DNA of 64,000 bases from Flavobacterium agri (GCF_013401995.1 NZ_JACBJI010000008.1:5886-69885); one strand, 5' to 3'. Shown: positions 18,497 to 28,571, counted from the first letter of the stretch. Translations and numbers: made by a program. The notes: generated by a model not told the origin, from the letters alone.

Positions 18497-20542
18497 TCAA
18501 CGCTTGACTACGCGCAAGACCTTAACGTTATTTGCTTGGTTAAGGATTACGCTATAAACGCCTGTCGGATACTTCTCTCCAAACGTGAATGTCTGGATCG
18601 CGTCGGCCGAAATTTTACGGTCTTCGATCAATCGTCCTGTCATGTCGTAAACTTTGATATCAAAGCCAGAACCCGCTTGTGTCGACACGTTAATGCCGAA
18701 ACTGTCCGAGAACGGGTTCGGGTAAGCCGTGGCTTCGAAACCTGCAGCTTCTGCAAAATCATTCTCCAAAGCATTTTTCTCGAAAGCTTGTCTGGCCGCG
18801 CCCGGAGCCGTGATTTGGCAAGCAATGCCCGGAAGCGAATAATACCCCGAAACCATAACCGATACTTCAACTTCATACAATGCGCCCGGTACATAATTCG
18901 GAAGGTTGTTGAATCTGAACCAGTTCAGCTCGTTGTCAATGACCGATGTTTCGTCTGTCTCTACATTTCTGATCGTGAATCGGTACATGTCTACACGGTC
19001 TTTCGAAGCAACCGATACGAACGAAGAGCCGTTCTCCACCGAACCACCACAATCTACAAGCGAAGGAACCGCAGGCGCCGTAACCTCGCATGCGTTGCTG
19101 TAAGGAGAATAATCATCGGTGGTACGGATAGCAACCTCAACGGAATACGTAGTGCCGTAATTGAACCTTGGCAACATCGTAAGCGAGAACCAATGCAAGT
19201 GTCCGCGGTCGATGATCTGAACCTGGTTCGGAGCAGATGGGTCGCTCAAGTTCGTCACACGAAATCGGTATCCTGTTACTGCTGGCAAACTCGTTGTCGA
19301 GATAAGCGTCGCGATCGTAGGCAACACACCACCGCATTGTGACGGATTGATCGTAGCCGCTTTACCCGGGCCAAGCACCTCAGGTGTCGAAACCGTACAC
19401 GTCGGGCCGTAATAACCTACCCAAACGCCACTGTATTGCACCATGACACGCACCGAATACGTTTTTGAATACTGGTAAGAATCAAGCATACGCATCGAAA
19501 AATAGTTTTGCGTGCGGTCAATGGTTTGCACGGCAGACGTCTCGGTGTCGGTCACTTCAAAGCGATATCCGGTTATGTTCGGCAATTGCGTAGCCGCGAT
19601 ATAGGAATTGATCGAAGCCAACTCACCTCCGCATTGTGCGGCCATTACTTGTGTAACGTAGTTTATTGTCGGCAAAGTCTTCACGTGGATGACGTTCGAG
19701 TTGATCGAGGTACCGTTAGCATCGAATGCTCTTACTCTGTAGTAATAGTCGGTTTCGGCGGTAAGCCCGGATACGACTTGCGAAGTCCCGTTTACCGTCA
19801 AATCTTCATAGCCTGGTACGAATGAAGGTGCAAAGTTATTCATGGTATGCGACCCGAGACCGGATATGTCGTTCGTCGCGTAAACATCGGCGTCGCCTGT
19901 CACGTAATTGAGTGTCGGTTGTATCACCGAAGCCTTGCGTCTTAATGTGACGTCCACGCCCCAAGGAATCGCTTCGCCAGAGACACCGAACGAATCTACA
20001 AGCTCGATTACGCCTCCTGAATTCGGAATCGTTTTCCTTAGATAAATAGCCGTGTTACCGTCAAGATTCATCATCCCGAAACTGGTGGTCTGGTTCGCAA
20101 CAGCCTGAAGATCCGGAGCTATTCCAGGCGCGTAGGCGATAACCCAAGTTGAATTGTTTGGCAATATCGTTCCGGTAGGAGCTACGGTCGATAACGGCCC
20201 GTTTATACCTCTTCTCAACGAATACGCCGCTATATTTACTCCCGCACCCGTGCCGTTATATATTTCGATTGCTTTATAACCGGAGCTTCCTTCTACATAC
20301 TCCGATATGATCAAATCGGTTGGAGTGGACGGAACACTGAATGTGGGTGACGTGCTTACGTCCAGCTTGTAGCTTGTCGCACCGGGAACAGCCGACCAGT
20401 TTGCCGTAAAAGTTGTTGCACCAACGGGCGATGCGTCGAGGGCAGTTGGCGCATTCGGAGCTTGTGCTCTCAGGTTCGCCGACACCATTGCTAGGAAAGC
20501 CGTCATGGTTCCGAGCATTGATTTGCGTAGAATTGGGTTCAT
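18497..20542 (-). CDS. Secreted multidomain protein with T9SS type A sorting domain
   Basis: 681 residues. The signal peptide ends near ANLRAQAP. Domains in order: an FN3-type strand set (NAPTALDASPVGATTFTANW), an inserted lamin-tail-like domain (LIISEYVEGSSGYKAIEIYN, then AAYSLRRGINGP), the remaining FN3 part, and three related repeats each with a conserved pair of Cys (QCGGELASINSYIAA; QCGGVLPTIATLIS; DCGGSVENGSSFVSV). The last 80 residues (AYPNPFSDSFGINV, then YDMTGRLIEDRKI) are a Por-secretion C-terminal sorting domain. It should leave the cell by the type IX system and stay on the surface or in the medium. The binding target is unknown. Confidence 0.85.
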   Translation of the reverse strand: MNPILRKSMLGTMTAFLAMVSANLRAQAPNAPTALDASPVGATTFTANWSAVPGATSYKLDVSTSPTFSVPSTPTDLIISEYVEGSSGYKAIEIYNGTGAGVNIAAYSLRRGINGPLSTVAPTGTILPNNSTWVIAYAPGIAPDLQAVANQTTSFGMMNLDGNTAIYLRKTIPNSGGVIELVDSFGVSGEAIPWGVDVTLRRKASVIQPTLNYVTGDADVYATNDISGLGSHTMNNFAPSFVPGYEDLTVNGTSQVVSGLTAETDYYYRVRAFDANGTSINSNVIHVKTLPTINYVTQVMAAQCGGELASINSYIAATQLPNITGYRFEVTDTETSAVQTIDRTQNYFSMRMLDSYQYSKTYSVRVMVQYSGVWVGYYGPTCTVSTPEVLGPGKAATINPSQCGGVLPTIATLISTTSLPAVTGYRFRVTNLSDPSAPNQVQIIDRGHLHWFSLTMLPRFNYGTTYSVEVAIRTTDDYSPYSNACEVTAPAVPSLVDCGGSVENGSSFVSVASKDRVDMYRFTIRNVETDETSVIDNELNWFRFNNLPNYVPGALYEVEVSVMVSGYYSLPGIACQITAPGAARQAFEKNALENDFAEAAGFEATAYPNPFSDSFGINVSTQAGSGFDIKVYDMTGRLIEDRKISADAIQTFTFGEKYPTGVYSVILNQANNVKVLRVVKR

Positions 20543-20822
20543 AGTAAGAGTGTTTGTAAGTAATTTCGCAAAATTACCTCAAACAATTGACCGTTTATCG
20601 AGCATATTGGTTTTTCGACGAACCACATGATGATTCAACGCATTATCGATGAAATACATATTTAAAGAAAAGCCTTACATCCAGCCACTAAACATTTTGA
20701 GACGTAAAATACCAAGTTGATTACCGAACTTTAAACCTTGCAGAATCCAACTCTGATAACAGCGATTATTTCCCTAACTTCGTTTTTAAACCAAATTCGA
20801 TTCCAATTTAATCGACCAAAAG

Positions 20823-21179
20823 ATGAAAACCCGAATTTTGATAGTACTGTTTGTAATAATCAGCTCGTGCAAAAAAGAAAACGCCGATCCTTTATTGGGA
20901 AGCTGGAAATTAAAAGATGTCGCAAATTTTACAGGACAGAATACATCCGATAAAATGACGTTCTACGAAAACGGGACAAGCTTGATTGAAATATTTTCAA
21001 ACGGAAAACGGGTCACGAAAATCACGAGCAAGTACACTTTCGACAAGCACAACAACATGCTTACGATCACCACGGGAAAAAAATTATCGGTGACCTACAA
21101 AGTCGTAAAATTGAACGATGAGGAATTGGACTTGGAAGATCCGAAAACCCATACGGTAATACGCAATATCCGATACTGA
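20823..21179 (+). CDS. Lipocalin-like lipoprotein
   Basis: 118 residues. The signal MKTRILIVLFVIISSC ends in a lipobox Cys at 16. The mature part, with PLLGSWKLKDV and TFYENGTSLIEIFSNG, matches short lipocalin-like proteins of Bacteroidota (GxW near the start, alternating strands). It probably faces the periplasm and binds a small ligand; nothing more specific can be read. It lies 16 bp upstream of a DUF1801 gene on the same strand and may share its promoter. Confidence 0.75.
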   Translation: MKTRILIVLFVIISSCKKENADPLLGSWKLKDVANFTGQNTSDKMTFYENGTSLIEIFSNGKRVTKITSKYTFDKHNNMLTITTGKKLSVTYKVVKLNDEELDLEDPKTHTVIRNIRY

Positions 21180-21195
21180 ACAAGTACCGAATCCA

Positions 21196-21618
21196 ATGAA
21201 CTTAGATCTACAAATAGCCGATTACATCGCGAGCCAACCTGAACCAAAACGCAGTGAAATGCAGGCGTTGCACGACATGATCCAAAAAATCGTACCTTCT
21301 AAATTAAGGTTTTTGGATGGCAAGAACGCCGAAAACAAAACCGTTTCCAATCCCAATATCGGATACGGATCGCAAACCATGAAATACGCCGGCGGAAAGA
21401 CCAGGGAATTCTACCAAATCGGTTTAAGCGCCAACACGACCGGAATTTCGGTTTACATCATGGGCATCGAAGACAAGAAATACCTCGCCGAAACTTATGG
21501 CGCAAAACTCGGAAAGGCCAGCGTCAGTGGATATTGCATCAAATTCAAAACACTCAAAGACATCGATATCGATACGCTCGAAGCTGCAATACGATATGGG
21601 ATTGGACAAGGACAATAA
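21196..21618 (+). CDS. DUF1801 domain protein
   Basis: 140 residues, cytoplasmic. LDLQIADYIASQPEPKRSEM and LHDMIQKIVPS are followed by IGYGSQTMKYAGGKTREFYQ and GISVYIMGIEDKKYL, the usual DUF1801 layout. The biochemical role of the family is unsettled. The gene is closely linked to the preceding lipoprotein. The 270 bp that follow hold no gene I can support. Confidence 0.85.
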   Translation: MNLDLQIADYIASQPEPKRSEMQALHDMIQKIVPSKLRFLDGKNAENKTVSNPNIGYGSQTMKYAGGKTREFYQIGLSANTTGISVYIMGIEDKKYLAETYGAKLGKASVSGYCIKFKTLKDIDIDTLEAAIRYGIGQGQ

Positions 21619-21892
21619 TTTTCATTCGAATCAAATTGCCGATTTTGACCGAAAACAACCGAAGTTTACAAAATCTACGTTCAAAACTTCAACGAAAACG
21701 TTTGAATTAACGCAACATTACTACATCAAAGTCCAAAAACCACCAATACACAATCTGATCGCTTCACAACTCAAGCAATCCGCAACTGCACGTTTGTAGA
21801 TTGGAAACGCAACGTGTATGGTTTTTATATCCATCGGGTTAAATCGCTGTAAAAAAGCAAGTAGTATTTTTATGACATTAACCCGATGACTT

Positions 21893-24607
21893 ATGAAAAT
21901 AGAATTACGTCGCTTTTTAGGAACAATACATTTGTCATTTTTAGTATTGCTGCTCGCCCATGCGAATTCGAACGCCCAGATTTTGACCAACGGCGATTTT
22001 GAAAGTGGCGGAAGCGGCGTCGGGTTCATGGTGCACGACTACACGCAGATAAATCCGGTAACGGGAACAAGCAATCCCGGATTTTACGCAAGGACAACTA
22101 ATCCGGCGTTGATGAATTCCACGTACAACGCAGGCGGAGATCACACTACGGGAACAGGAAACATGTTGGTTTTTGACGGCTCTACGCTCGCCAACCGTTT
22201 CTTCTGGACCACGGGAAATACAGGAGGCGCCATCGGCGGATTCACGGCCGGGACCACTTATGTGTTCAGTTTCTGGATCAAATCGGTTTCGAACGAGGTC
22301 ACTTCAGACGATGCGACGAGAGCCAACATCGGGATTTTCTTCGTCAACGCGAACAATATAAACCCGGCCAACCAAAACTTTTTGGCGCCGTTGCCCTCCG
22401 AAGGTTGGGTCAACATCCAATATTCGTTCGTCGCCACGGCCAACAATGCGATGGTACGCCTTAAAACAAACAATAGCCAAGCGATCGGAAATGATTTTGC
22501 GATAGATGACTTTTCGATTACCGAAGGCGGACTTCCTTTCGAAGGCGATTACGCGTCGGTAAATCCAACCTGCCCAAGCGGAAACGACGGTTCGATCACG
22601 GTTTCCTTGACTGGCGGCACGCTTCCGTATTCTTCTTATGTGTTGAGCGGATCTGCCAACCAGACCAACAACAACGGAATCTTTACGGGCTTAGGCGAAG
22701 GAACGTATTCCGTTACGGTTTCGGATGCGGCCGGCAGCGTCTATACGCAATCGGGAATCGTGCTCGAAGCGCCAAACGATTTGCAACTCAGTGCCGATAC
22801 GACGATCTGCAGCGGCCAATCGGCCACATTGACAGCGACAGGCGGCACGAATTCGTACACTTGGACCGCAAATCCGCCGGATGCATCGCTTACCAACCCG
22901 AATGCGGCAAGCCAAACCCTTAGTCCGACGGTAACAACGACTTACACCGTGACTTCGGGCTCAATTTCAGATCCTACGAACCTCATCGAGAATGGCGATT
23001 TTACTCAAGGCGATGCCTTATTTACGACCGAATACACTTATGTTGCCGATCCGAATCCGTTCGGCGTACAGTCCGCGTACGGTATCGTCACCAATCCGAA
23101 TGCATGGTTCACGGCTTTTTCGTCATGCGGCGACCATACGACCGGTACTGGAAATCTGATGGTTTTCGATGGCGCGACCGACCCGACCGGAAATGTGATC
23201 GTGTGGAGCAATCAAAATCCGGTAGCCGTTTTGCCGAACACCAATTACACGTTTTCGTATTATGTCGCTTCGGTATCTCCCGAAAATCCGGCGAGGCTCG
23301 AAGTAACGATCAACGGCGTTTCCCAAGGACTTCCCGTAAATGCGCCCGGCGCTACTTGTTTGTGGACGCAGGTTTCCTACAATTGGAATTCGGGCGCGAA
23401 CACCACGGCCAATTTTGTGATTTACGACCGAAATTTCGCGAGCGGCGGAAACGATTTTGCATTGGATGACATTACCTTCAACGAATCGGTTACCTGTCTA
23501 TACCAAAAAACGGTTACGGTAAACGTTACGCCGGGAACGATCCCTACGTTCAATGCCGTTGCCGCAATTTGTTCGGGTGAGGCTTTGAACGCGTTGCCGA
23601 CCACTTCGAACAACGGGATTTCGGGGACTTGGTCGCCCGCTTTAAACAATACGACGACAACTACGTATACGTTCACTCCGACGACAGGACAATGCGCCTC
23701 TCCTACAACCCTCATCATTACCGTAAACCAACCGTCGGTCCCGACATTTACAGCAGTTGCGGACATTTGTTCGGGCGCGCCTTTGAATCCGTTGCCGACG
23801 ACTTCGAACAACGGGATTTCGGGAATATGGTCGCCTGCTTTAGACAATACAGCGACTACGACTTATACGTTTACTCCGACTTCAGGACAATGCGCATCCG
23901 TCGCCACACTGACGATAACCGTAAACCAAACGACCGCTTCGACTTTTACCGCGATCGCCCCAATTTGTTCTGGTGCGCCTTTGAACGCTTTGCCGACGAC
24001 ATCGAATGAAGGATTTACGGGAACGTGGTCGCCGGCGCTCGACAATACCGAAACCACAACCTACACGTTTACACCAACTGCGGGACAATGCGCCTCGACC
24101 GCCACATTAACCATAACGGTAAACGATTCTCCCGATTTTACGATCACCCAAGGTTGCAACGGAATCAATTACACGTTGACTGCGGTTCAAAACAATTCCG
24201 CGAATTCATCTTACGCCTGGTTTGATCCGACGGGTACTCAAATAGGAACGGAATCTTCCGTCGTGATTTCTACTGCCGGAACGTATGAATTGGTCGTCAC
24301 GCAAAATGGTTGCAGCAGACAGGAACCGATTGACGTCGTTTCTACAATTTGTGCCATCCAAAAAGGAATTTCGGCCAACCACGACGGATTGAACGATTAC
24401 TTCGATTTGGAAGCGTTCAATGTTTCTGAACTGAAAATTTTTAACCGATACGGCACGAATGTCTACTCCAAATCCAATTACCAAAACGAATGGTACGGAC
24501 AAAGCGACAAAGGCGATGAATTGCCCGACGGCACTTACTATTATGTGATCGATTTTGCGGATTTGAAAACCAAAACGGGCTGGATATACGTGAATCGGAC
24601 GCAATAA
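21893..24607 (+). CDS. Large secreted protein with gliding-motility-associated (T9SS type B) C-terminal domain
   Basis: 904 residues. After a signal peptide (about residues 1-28) comes a carbohydrate-binding-like module beginning ILTNGDFESG, with GGDHTTGTGNMLVFDGS. A second copy begins around LIENGDFTQGD, with CGDHTTGTGNLMVFDGA. SprB-like Ig modules (SVNPTCPSGNDGSITVSLTG) and three near-identical 66-residue units follow. The end (KGISANHDGLNDYFDLE, then LKIFNRYGTNVYS) is the CHU_C domain used for type IX export and cell-surface attachment. It is probably an adhesin; the ligand is unknown. Confidence 0.9.
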   Translation: MKIELRRFLGTIHLSFLVLLLAHANSNAQILTNGDFESGGSGVGFMVHDYTQINPVTGTSNPGFYARTTNPALMNSTYNAGGDHTTGTGNMLVFDGSTLANRFFWTTGNTGGAIGGFTAGTTYVFSFWIKSVSNEVTSDDATRANIGIFFVNANNINPANQNFLAPLPSEGWVNIQYSFVATANNAMVRLKTNNSQAIGNDFAIDDFSITEGGLPFEGDYASVNPTCPSGNDGSITVSLTGGTLPYSSYVLSGSANQTNNNGIFTGLGEGTYSVTVSDAAGSVYTQSGIVLEAPNDLQLSADTTICSGQSATLTATGGTNSYTWTANPPDASLTNPNAASQTLSPTVTTTYTVTSGSISDPTNLIENGDFTQGDALFTTEYTYVADPNPFGVQSAYGIVTNPNAWFTAFSSCGDHTTGTGNLMVFDGATDPTGNVIVWSNQNPVAVLPNTNYTFSYYVASVSPENPARLEVTINGVSQGLPVNAPGATCLWTQVSYNWNSGANTTANFVIYDRNFASGGNDFALDDITFNESVTCLYQKTVTVNVTPGTIPTFNAVAAICSGEALNALPTTSNNGISGTWSPALNNTTTTTYTFTPTTGQCASPTTLIITVNQPSVPTFTAVADICSGAPLNPLPTTSNNGISGIWSPALDNTATTTYTFTPTSGQCASVATLTITVNQTTASTFTAIAPICSGAPLNALPTTSNEGFTGTWSPALDNTETTTYTFTPTAGQCASTATLTITVNDSPDFTITQGCNGINYTLTAVQNNSANSSYAWFDPTGTQIGTESSVVISTAGTYELVVTQNGCSRQEPIDVVSTICAIQKGISANHDGLNDYFDLEAFNVSELKIFNRYGTNVYSKSNYQNEWYGQSDKGDELPDGTYYYVIDFADLKTKTGWIYVNRTQ
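23535..24122 (+). repeat. Three tandem 198 bp (66-residue) coding repeats
   Basis: The phrase GTTCGGG (GTTCTGG in unit 3) recurs at 23571, 23769 and 23967, a period of exactly 198 bp. Each unit encodes AxICSG..LN.LPTTSN.G..G.WSPAL and then TTTYTFTP. DNA identity is high enough that unit number could vary by recombination. Confidence 0.85.
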
Positions 24608-24701
24608 ATTCCTCTTTCTTTGGCTTGGTTGTTCGATTGTTCTTTGAAATTTTCTTGTAACAAATCGTCGACCTAAACGTCAGTGTGGAAAGACTTTAAA
24701 A

Positions 24702-25670
24702 ATGCGTTCGATATTTTTCTTCGTGCTGACACTGGCCTGTTTCGCTACTTCGGCCCAAAACCAAACCAAGGATTTTCTTGAAAAGGACAGTTTGATCATT
24801 GTCGCGAAAAATCCGAAAAAAGGGTTTTACTACGAGTATATTTTGTTCGTTCCGAAAAAAACGCCGCTGCACAAAAAATCAGTGCTGTTGGTCGAACCCA
24901 ACAACACGGGCAAGGTTTCGGACGACATCGAATTACATAAAAAATACGCGATAGATTTGGCTTCGGTAAGTTCGGTCGGGAATAATGTTTCTACCGAACT
25001 CAGGATACCGTTGCTCGTACCGATTTTTCCGAGACCCGAATCCGATTCGCTGATGTACACACATGCTTTGGATCGCGATGTAATGCTGCAGAAATCGCCC
25101 GAATTGAAACGGCTCGACCTGCAATTGTTGCACATGATCGACGATGCCAAACGCATACTCATCGCAATGGACATTGCGGTCGAATCTAAAATTTTCATGA
25201 ACGGTTTCTCGGCTTCGGCCACGTTTACGAACCGTTTTTCGTTCGTGCATCCGGACAAGATAAAAGCGCTCGCAATTGGCGGATTCAACGGTGAGCTCAT
25301 GCTTCCGAACAAAGAAATCAACGGAGTCAAGCTCGATTATCCGATAGGCACGAACGATTTCCGGAAATTATTCGGTAAAAATTTCGACCTGGCTGCGTAC
25401 AAAACCATCCCGCAATTGATTTACATGGGAAAACTCGACGACAACGACGCCGTACAATACGATGACGCCTATAGCGAAAAAGAACGCGCCATAATCAATG
25501 ACAACATCGGAAAACAGGTCCAACCAAGATATTTGGCCTGCCAGAAAATCTATCTCGAAAACGGCATCACTCCTATTTTCAAGACTTTTGAAAATGTCGG
25601 GCATTGGACCACGGCCGACGTGAATCTTGAAGTCATCACGTTTTTCTACAAACAGATGCAGGAAAAATAA
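24702..25670 (+). CDS. Exported alpha/beta-hydrolase-like protein
   Basis: 322 residues with signal peptide MRSIFFFVLTLACFATSAQ. EYILFVPKKTPLHKKSVLLVEPNN opens the fold. IFMNGFSASATFTNRFSFVHPDKIKALAIGG carries a GxSxS nucleophile elbow, and a C-terminal GHW (FKTFENVGHWTTADV) supplies the likely catalytic His. The family is secreted esterase/hydrolase-like without a known substrate. It is a single gene with its own 94 bp upstream spacer. Confidence 0.75.
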   Translation: MRSIFFFVLTLACFATSAQNQTKDFLEKDSLIIVAKNPKKGFYYEYILFVPKKTPLHKKSVLLVEPNNTGKVSDDIELHKKYAIDLASVSSVGNNVSTELRIPLLVPIFPRPESDSLMYTHALDRDVMLQKSPELKRLDLQLLHMIDDAKRILIAMDIAVESKIFMNGFSASATFTNRFSFVHPDKIKALAIGGFNGELMLPNKEINGVKLDYPIGTNDFRKLFGKNFDLAAYKTIPQLIYMGKLDDNDAVQYDDAYSEKERAIINDNIGKQVQPRYLACQKIYLENGITPIFKTFENVGHWTTADVNLEVITFFYKQMQEK

Positions 25671-25754
25671 ACAGCTATCGAATTAAGCGGTTTGGTGCAT
25701 CCGATAACCGTTTTTCTTATTTTCGTCGGGATTGAAACTTACATCCGATCTGCG

Positions 25755-26303
25755 ATGGCCAAATATCTTTTACTGCTTTTATTGGTTTGCTCCTGTGCGG
25801 ATAAAGTCGCTCATAATCCGCATCCGCTATCGAAAACCGCCAAGGATACGATTATCGATTTAGAGAAAACCGCAACGGGATTCGGTCACGCGATCGATAC
25901 TGCTGTAGCCAAAAATGTCCTTTACAAGCATTTCCGAAATAAAGGAGAATTGATCGAAGCGGAACTCGACATAGCGACTTTCGACGCGGAATCTCCCGAA
26001 AACCTAGGTAAAAAAGCAATTGCCTTTTTGAAACTTTATGGAAATAAGCTCAACGGCAAAAACCAATATCTGATCGATTACTATCACTGCGAGCCTTTTG
26101 CCAACGGAAATTGCGTGAGAGCACATTTCGCGGTCATTTCCGAAACTAAGGATGGTTTTGAAATAGTGAACGAGGATTGTATCCCGTCGACTTTCAATAT
26201 TGATTCGATCGTTAACTACCACGACAAGACTTCATTTTTTGCGCACGATTACGAATGCGCGAACCAGAAAAGGAAAGCTTCTTATAGGATCCATTTCCGA
26301 TAA
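25755..26303 (+). CDS. Lipoprotein of unknown function
   Basis: 182 residues from ATG 25755 (MAKYLLLLLLVCSCADK), chosen because it gives a proper lipobox (VCSC); the frame is open further upstream to 25692, but that would bury the signal. The mature domain contains ELDIATFDAESPENLGKKAIAF and YLIDYYHCEPFANGNCVRAHF, with several Cys. I do not recognise the family. Confidence 0.65.
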   Translation: MAKYLLLLLLVCSCADKVAHNPHPLSKTAKDTIIDLEKTATGFGHAIDTAVAKNVLYKHFRNKGELIEAELDIATFDAESPENLGKKAIAFLKLYGNKLNGKNQYLIDYYHCEPFANGNCVRAHFAVISETKDGFEIVNEDCIPSTFNIDSIVNYHDKTSFFAHDYECANQKRKASYRIHFR

Positions 26304-26403
26304 AAAGGCAGGCTTTCTGTTCAAAAACTGGATAGTACAATTTCCAAACGCCCCCAATTCCTTAACTTAGAACATTGGTTTCCAAATAAAAATCATCCGA
26401 ATC

Positions 26404-26961
26404 ATGAGAAAACTGATCGCTGGAATCAACATGACGCTCGACGGATTTTGCGACCACACGGCCATAAATCCCGACGATGAAATACACGAACATTACAACG
26501 GACTGTTGCGCAATTCGGGCACGCTTTTGTACGGGCGCATAACCTATCAGCTCATGGAAAGTTATTGGCCGTCCGTCGTAAAAAATCCGAGCGGAAATGC
26601 GCCGATGGACGAATTCGCGCTCATCATCGACAACATCGAAAAAATCGTTTTCTCGCGCACTTTGCAACACGTCGACTGGAACAATTCGATATTGAAAAAC
26701 CAAGTGATCAAAGACGAAATCCTCGAACTCAAACGCCAAACGGGCAAAGACATGCTCGTCGGCAGTCCGAGCCTGATAATAACCATGATACGGCTCGGTC
26801 TTGTAGACGAATTCCAACTCATGGTGCATCCTGTCGTTGCGGGAAGCGGTCTTGCTTTATTTGCGCATATAGACGATAGGATCGAACTGAAATTATTGCG
26901 CACCAAAACATTCAGTTCGGGAGCGATATTGCTGTGTTACGAACCTAAGTTGCGCGAATGA
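26404..26961 (+). CDS. Dihydrofolate reductase/RibD C-terminal family protein
   Basis: 185 residues, cytoplasmic. MRKLIAGINMTLDGFCDH at the start, LLYGRITYQLMESYWP, KIVFSRTLQHVDWNNS and LVGSPSLIITMIRLGLVDEFQLMVHPVVAGSG follow the order of the RibD_C/DHFR-like fold, which binds NADPH. Members with this layout are mostly uncharacterised reductases rather than folate enzymes. It lies upstream of the DUF1569 gene, possibly co-transcribed. Confidence 0.85.
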   Translation: MRKLIAGINMTLDGFCDHTAINPDDEIHEHYNGLLRNSGTLLYGRITYQLMESYWPSVVKNPSGNAPMDEFALIIDNIEKIVFSRTLQHVDWNNSILKNQVIKDEILELKRQTGKDMLVGSPSLIITMIRLGLVDEFQLMVHPVVAGSGLALFAHIDDRIELKLLRTKTFSSGAILLCYEPKLRE

Positions 26962-27032
26962 CCGAACTTTGTATCTTCACGCGCTTCAACGCACTTTTTA
27001 AAATCCGACAACCAAACCAATGTTCGCCTTTT

Positions 27033-27478
27033 ATGAAATCTATTTTTGAAACAGAATCCACAAAGAGATAATCGACAGAATCCATTCGCTCACAGCCGAA
27101 AATAATGCCCGATGGGGAAAAATGGACGTGTTCCAAATGGTAAAACATTGCACGTTGTGCGAAGACATGATGCTCGGACACGTGAAGATCAAAAGGGTTT
27201 TTATCGGAAAAATCATCGGACGTATGATCCTGAACAAGGTGCTGAAGGATGAAAAACCGTTCGGTAAAAATTCACCGACGAGCCCGTTGCTCGAAACCGT
27301 CGGAGACACAGGCGACATCGAACAACAGAAACTGGAATGGCTCAAGCGCATAGACGAGTATGCCCGTTTCGACAATTACGATTTCGTGCATCCGTTTTTC
27401 GGATCGATGACCAAAGAACAAATCGGTCATTTCGCTTACAAACACGCCGATCATCACCTAAGGCAATTCGGCGCATAA
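27033..27478 (+). pseudogene. DUF1569 (DinB-fold) gene with single-base frameshift near 27058
   Basis: ATG 27033 begins MKSIFETES and then meets a stop at 27069. In the frame two bases further, translation reads KEIIDRIHSLTAENNARWGKMDVFQMVKHC and continues to 27478 with the DUF1569 pattern, including the metal-type His residues (VKHC; KHADHHLRQFG). One extra C in TCCACAAAG (TCCCACAAAG) would join them as ESHKEIIDRI. Without it, the only ATG in the long frame is at 27122, which would drop the first helix. A real mutation or a homopolymer error fits equally well. Confidence 0.7.
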
Positions 27479-27518
27479 GCTAATTGGGGTTTGCCATTGC
27501 CGAAAGCTGTCCAATGCC

Positions 27519-27526
27519 TACCTTTG
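27519..27526 (+). promoter_or_regulatory. Bacteroidota -7 box TACCTTTG upstream of the dual immunophilin gene
   Basis: TACCTTTG fits TAnnTTTG; a TTG at 27497-27499 lies 19 bp upstream in the place of the -33 element. Transcription starting just after it supports translation from ATG 27551 rather than from the ATG further upstream at 27491. Confidence 0.6.
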
Positions 27527-27550
27527 CATCTCAATTTAAAAAATGTAAAC

Positions 27551-28483
27551 ATGGAAAACGGAATATACGCCAAATTCAACACGCCTAAAGGTGCGATTTT
27601 GGTTAAACTTACGCATGATCTTACTCCTGGAACCGTAGGGAACTTCGTGGCTCTTGCCGAAGGTAATCTCGAAAACAAGGCGCGCCAACAAGGCAAACCG
27701 TATTACGACGGACTCACGTTCCACCGCGTCATCAACGATTTCATGATCCAGGGTGGCGATCCAAACGGAACGGGAAGCGGCGGTCCGGGTTACCAATTCG
27801 ACGACGAATTCCACCAGGATCTTCGCCACGATACGCCGGGCGTACTTTCTATGGCCAATGCCGGACCGGGAAGCAACGGTTCCCAATTCTTCATCACCCA
27901 TGTCGCCACGCCTTGGCTCGACGACAAGCATACCGTTTTCGGAAAGGTCGTCGAAGGACAAGACGTAGTTGACGCCATCAAACAAGGCGATACGATGGAT
28001 ACGGTAGAAATCATCCGCGTAGGCGAAGAAGCCCAAAAATGGAATGCCGTAGAAGCTTTCCGCGTTTTTGAAGGTTCACGTGCGCAAAGGGAAGCCAACG
28101 AAAAAGCGGGAGCCGAAGCCCAACTCGAGAAACTGGCCGCCGGATTCGACAAGACAGAAAGCGGACTTCGCTACAAAATCATCCAGAAAGGAAGCGGCAA
28201 ACAAGCCCAGAAAGGCAAGACCGTTTCGGTTCACTATACTGGCCAATTGGATAACGGACGAACGTTCGATTCGTCTTATCCTCGCAAAAAACCAATCGAA
28301 TTCCCGCTCGGAATGGGCCATGTGATCGAAGGTTGGGACGAAGGCATCGCATTGCTGCAAGTGGGTGACAAGGCGCGTTTCGTGATTCCTCCTTATCTCG
28401 GATACGGCGAAAGAGGCGCCGGTGGTGTCATTCCGCCGAACGCCGTGCTTATTTTCGACGTCGAGCTTATGGACGTGAAATAA
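27551..28483 (+). CDS. Dual-family peptidyl-prolyl isomerase (cyclophilin-FKBP fusion)
   Basis: 310 residues, no signal peptide. Residues 1 to about 165 are a cyclophilin: [27 protein letters not shown], then [15 protein letters not shown]. An Ala/Glu-rich linker follows. Residues about 195-310 are an [43 protein letters not shown], then [18 protein letters not shown]. Fusions of these two unrelated isomerase folds are known from flavobacteria and a few protists. Both domains keep their typical active-site residues by eye, so both may act on proline peptide bonds during protein folding in the cytoplasm. Confidence 0.93.
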   Translation: MENGIYAKFNTPKGAILVKLTHDLTPGTVGNFVALAEGNLENKARQQGKPYYDGLTFHRVINDFMIQGGDPNGTGSGGPGYQFDDEFHQDLRHDTPGVLSMANAGPGSNGSQFFITHVATPWLDDKHTVFGKVVEGQDVVDAIKQGDTMDTVEIIRVGEEAQKWNAVEAFRVFEGSRAQREANEKAGAEAQLEKLAAGFDKTESGLRYKIIQKGSGKQAQKGKTVSVHYTGQLDNGRTFDSSYPRKKPIEFPLGMGHVIEGWDEGIALLQVGDKARFVIPPYLGYGERGAGGVIPPNAVLIFDVELMDVK

Positions 28484-28509
28484 TCTCTCGATTGTAAAAA
28501 ATTGTAAAA

Positions 28510-28537
28510 AGGGTGTCTTTACGGACACTCTTTTTTT
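28510..28537 (+). terminator. Intrinsic terminator after the dual immunophilin
   Basis: An 8 bp stem AGGGTGTC/GACACTCT (one G-T pair) with loop TTTACG, followed by seven T. Confidence 0.8.
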
Positions 28538-28571
28538 ATTTCTGTGTATTTTCGTCCAAAACCAAAATAAC

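Noticed and set aside
18383..19342. 319-codon open frame on the plus strand
   Set aside because: It is antisense to the T9SS protein at 18497-20542, Arg/Cys-rich, without domain features: a codon-bias shadow.
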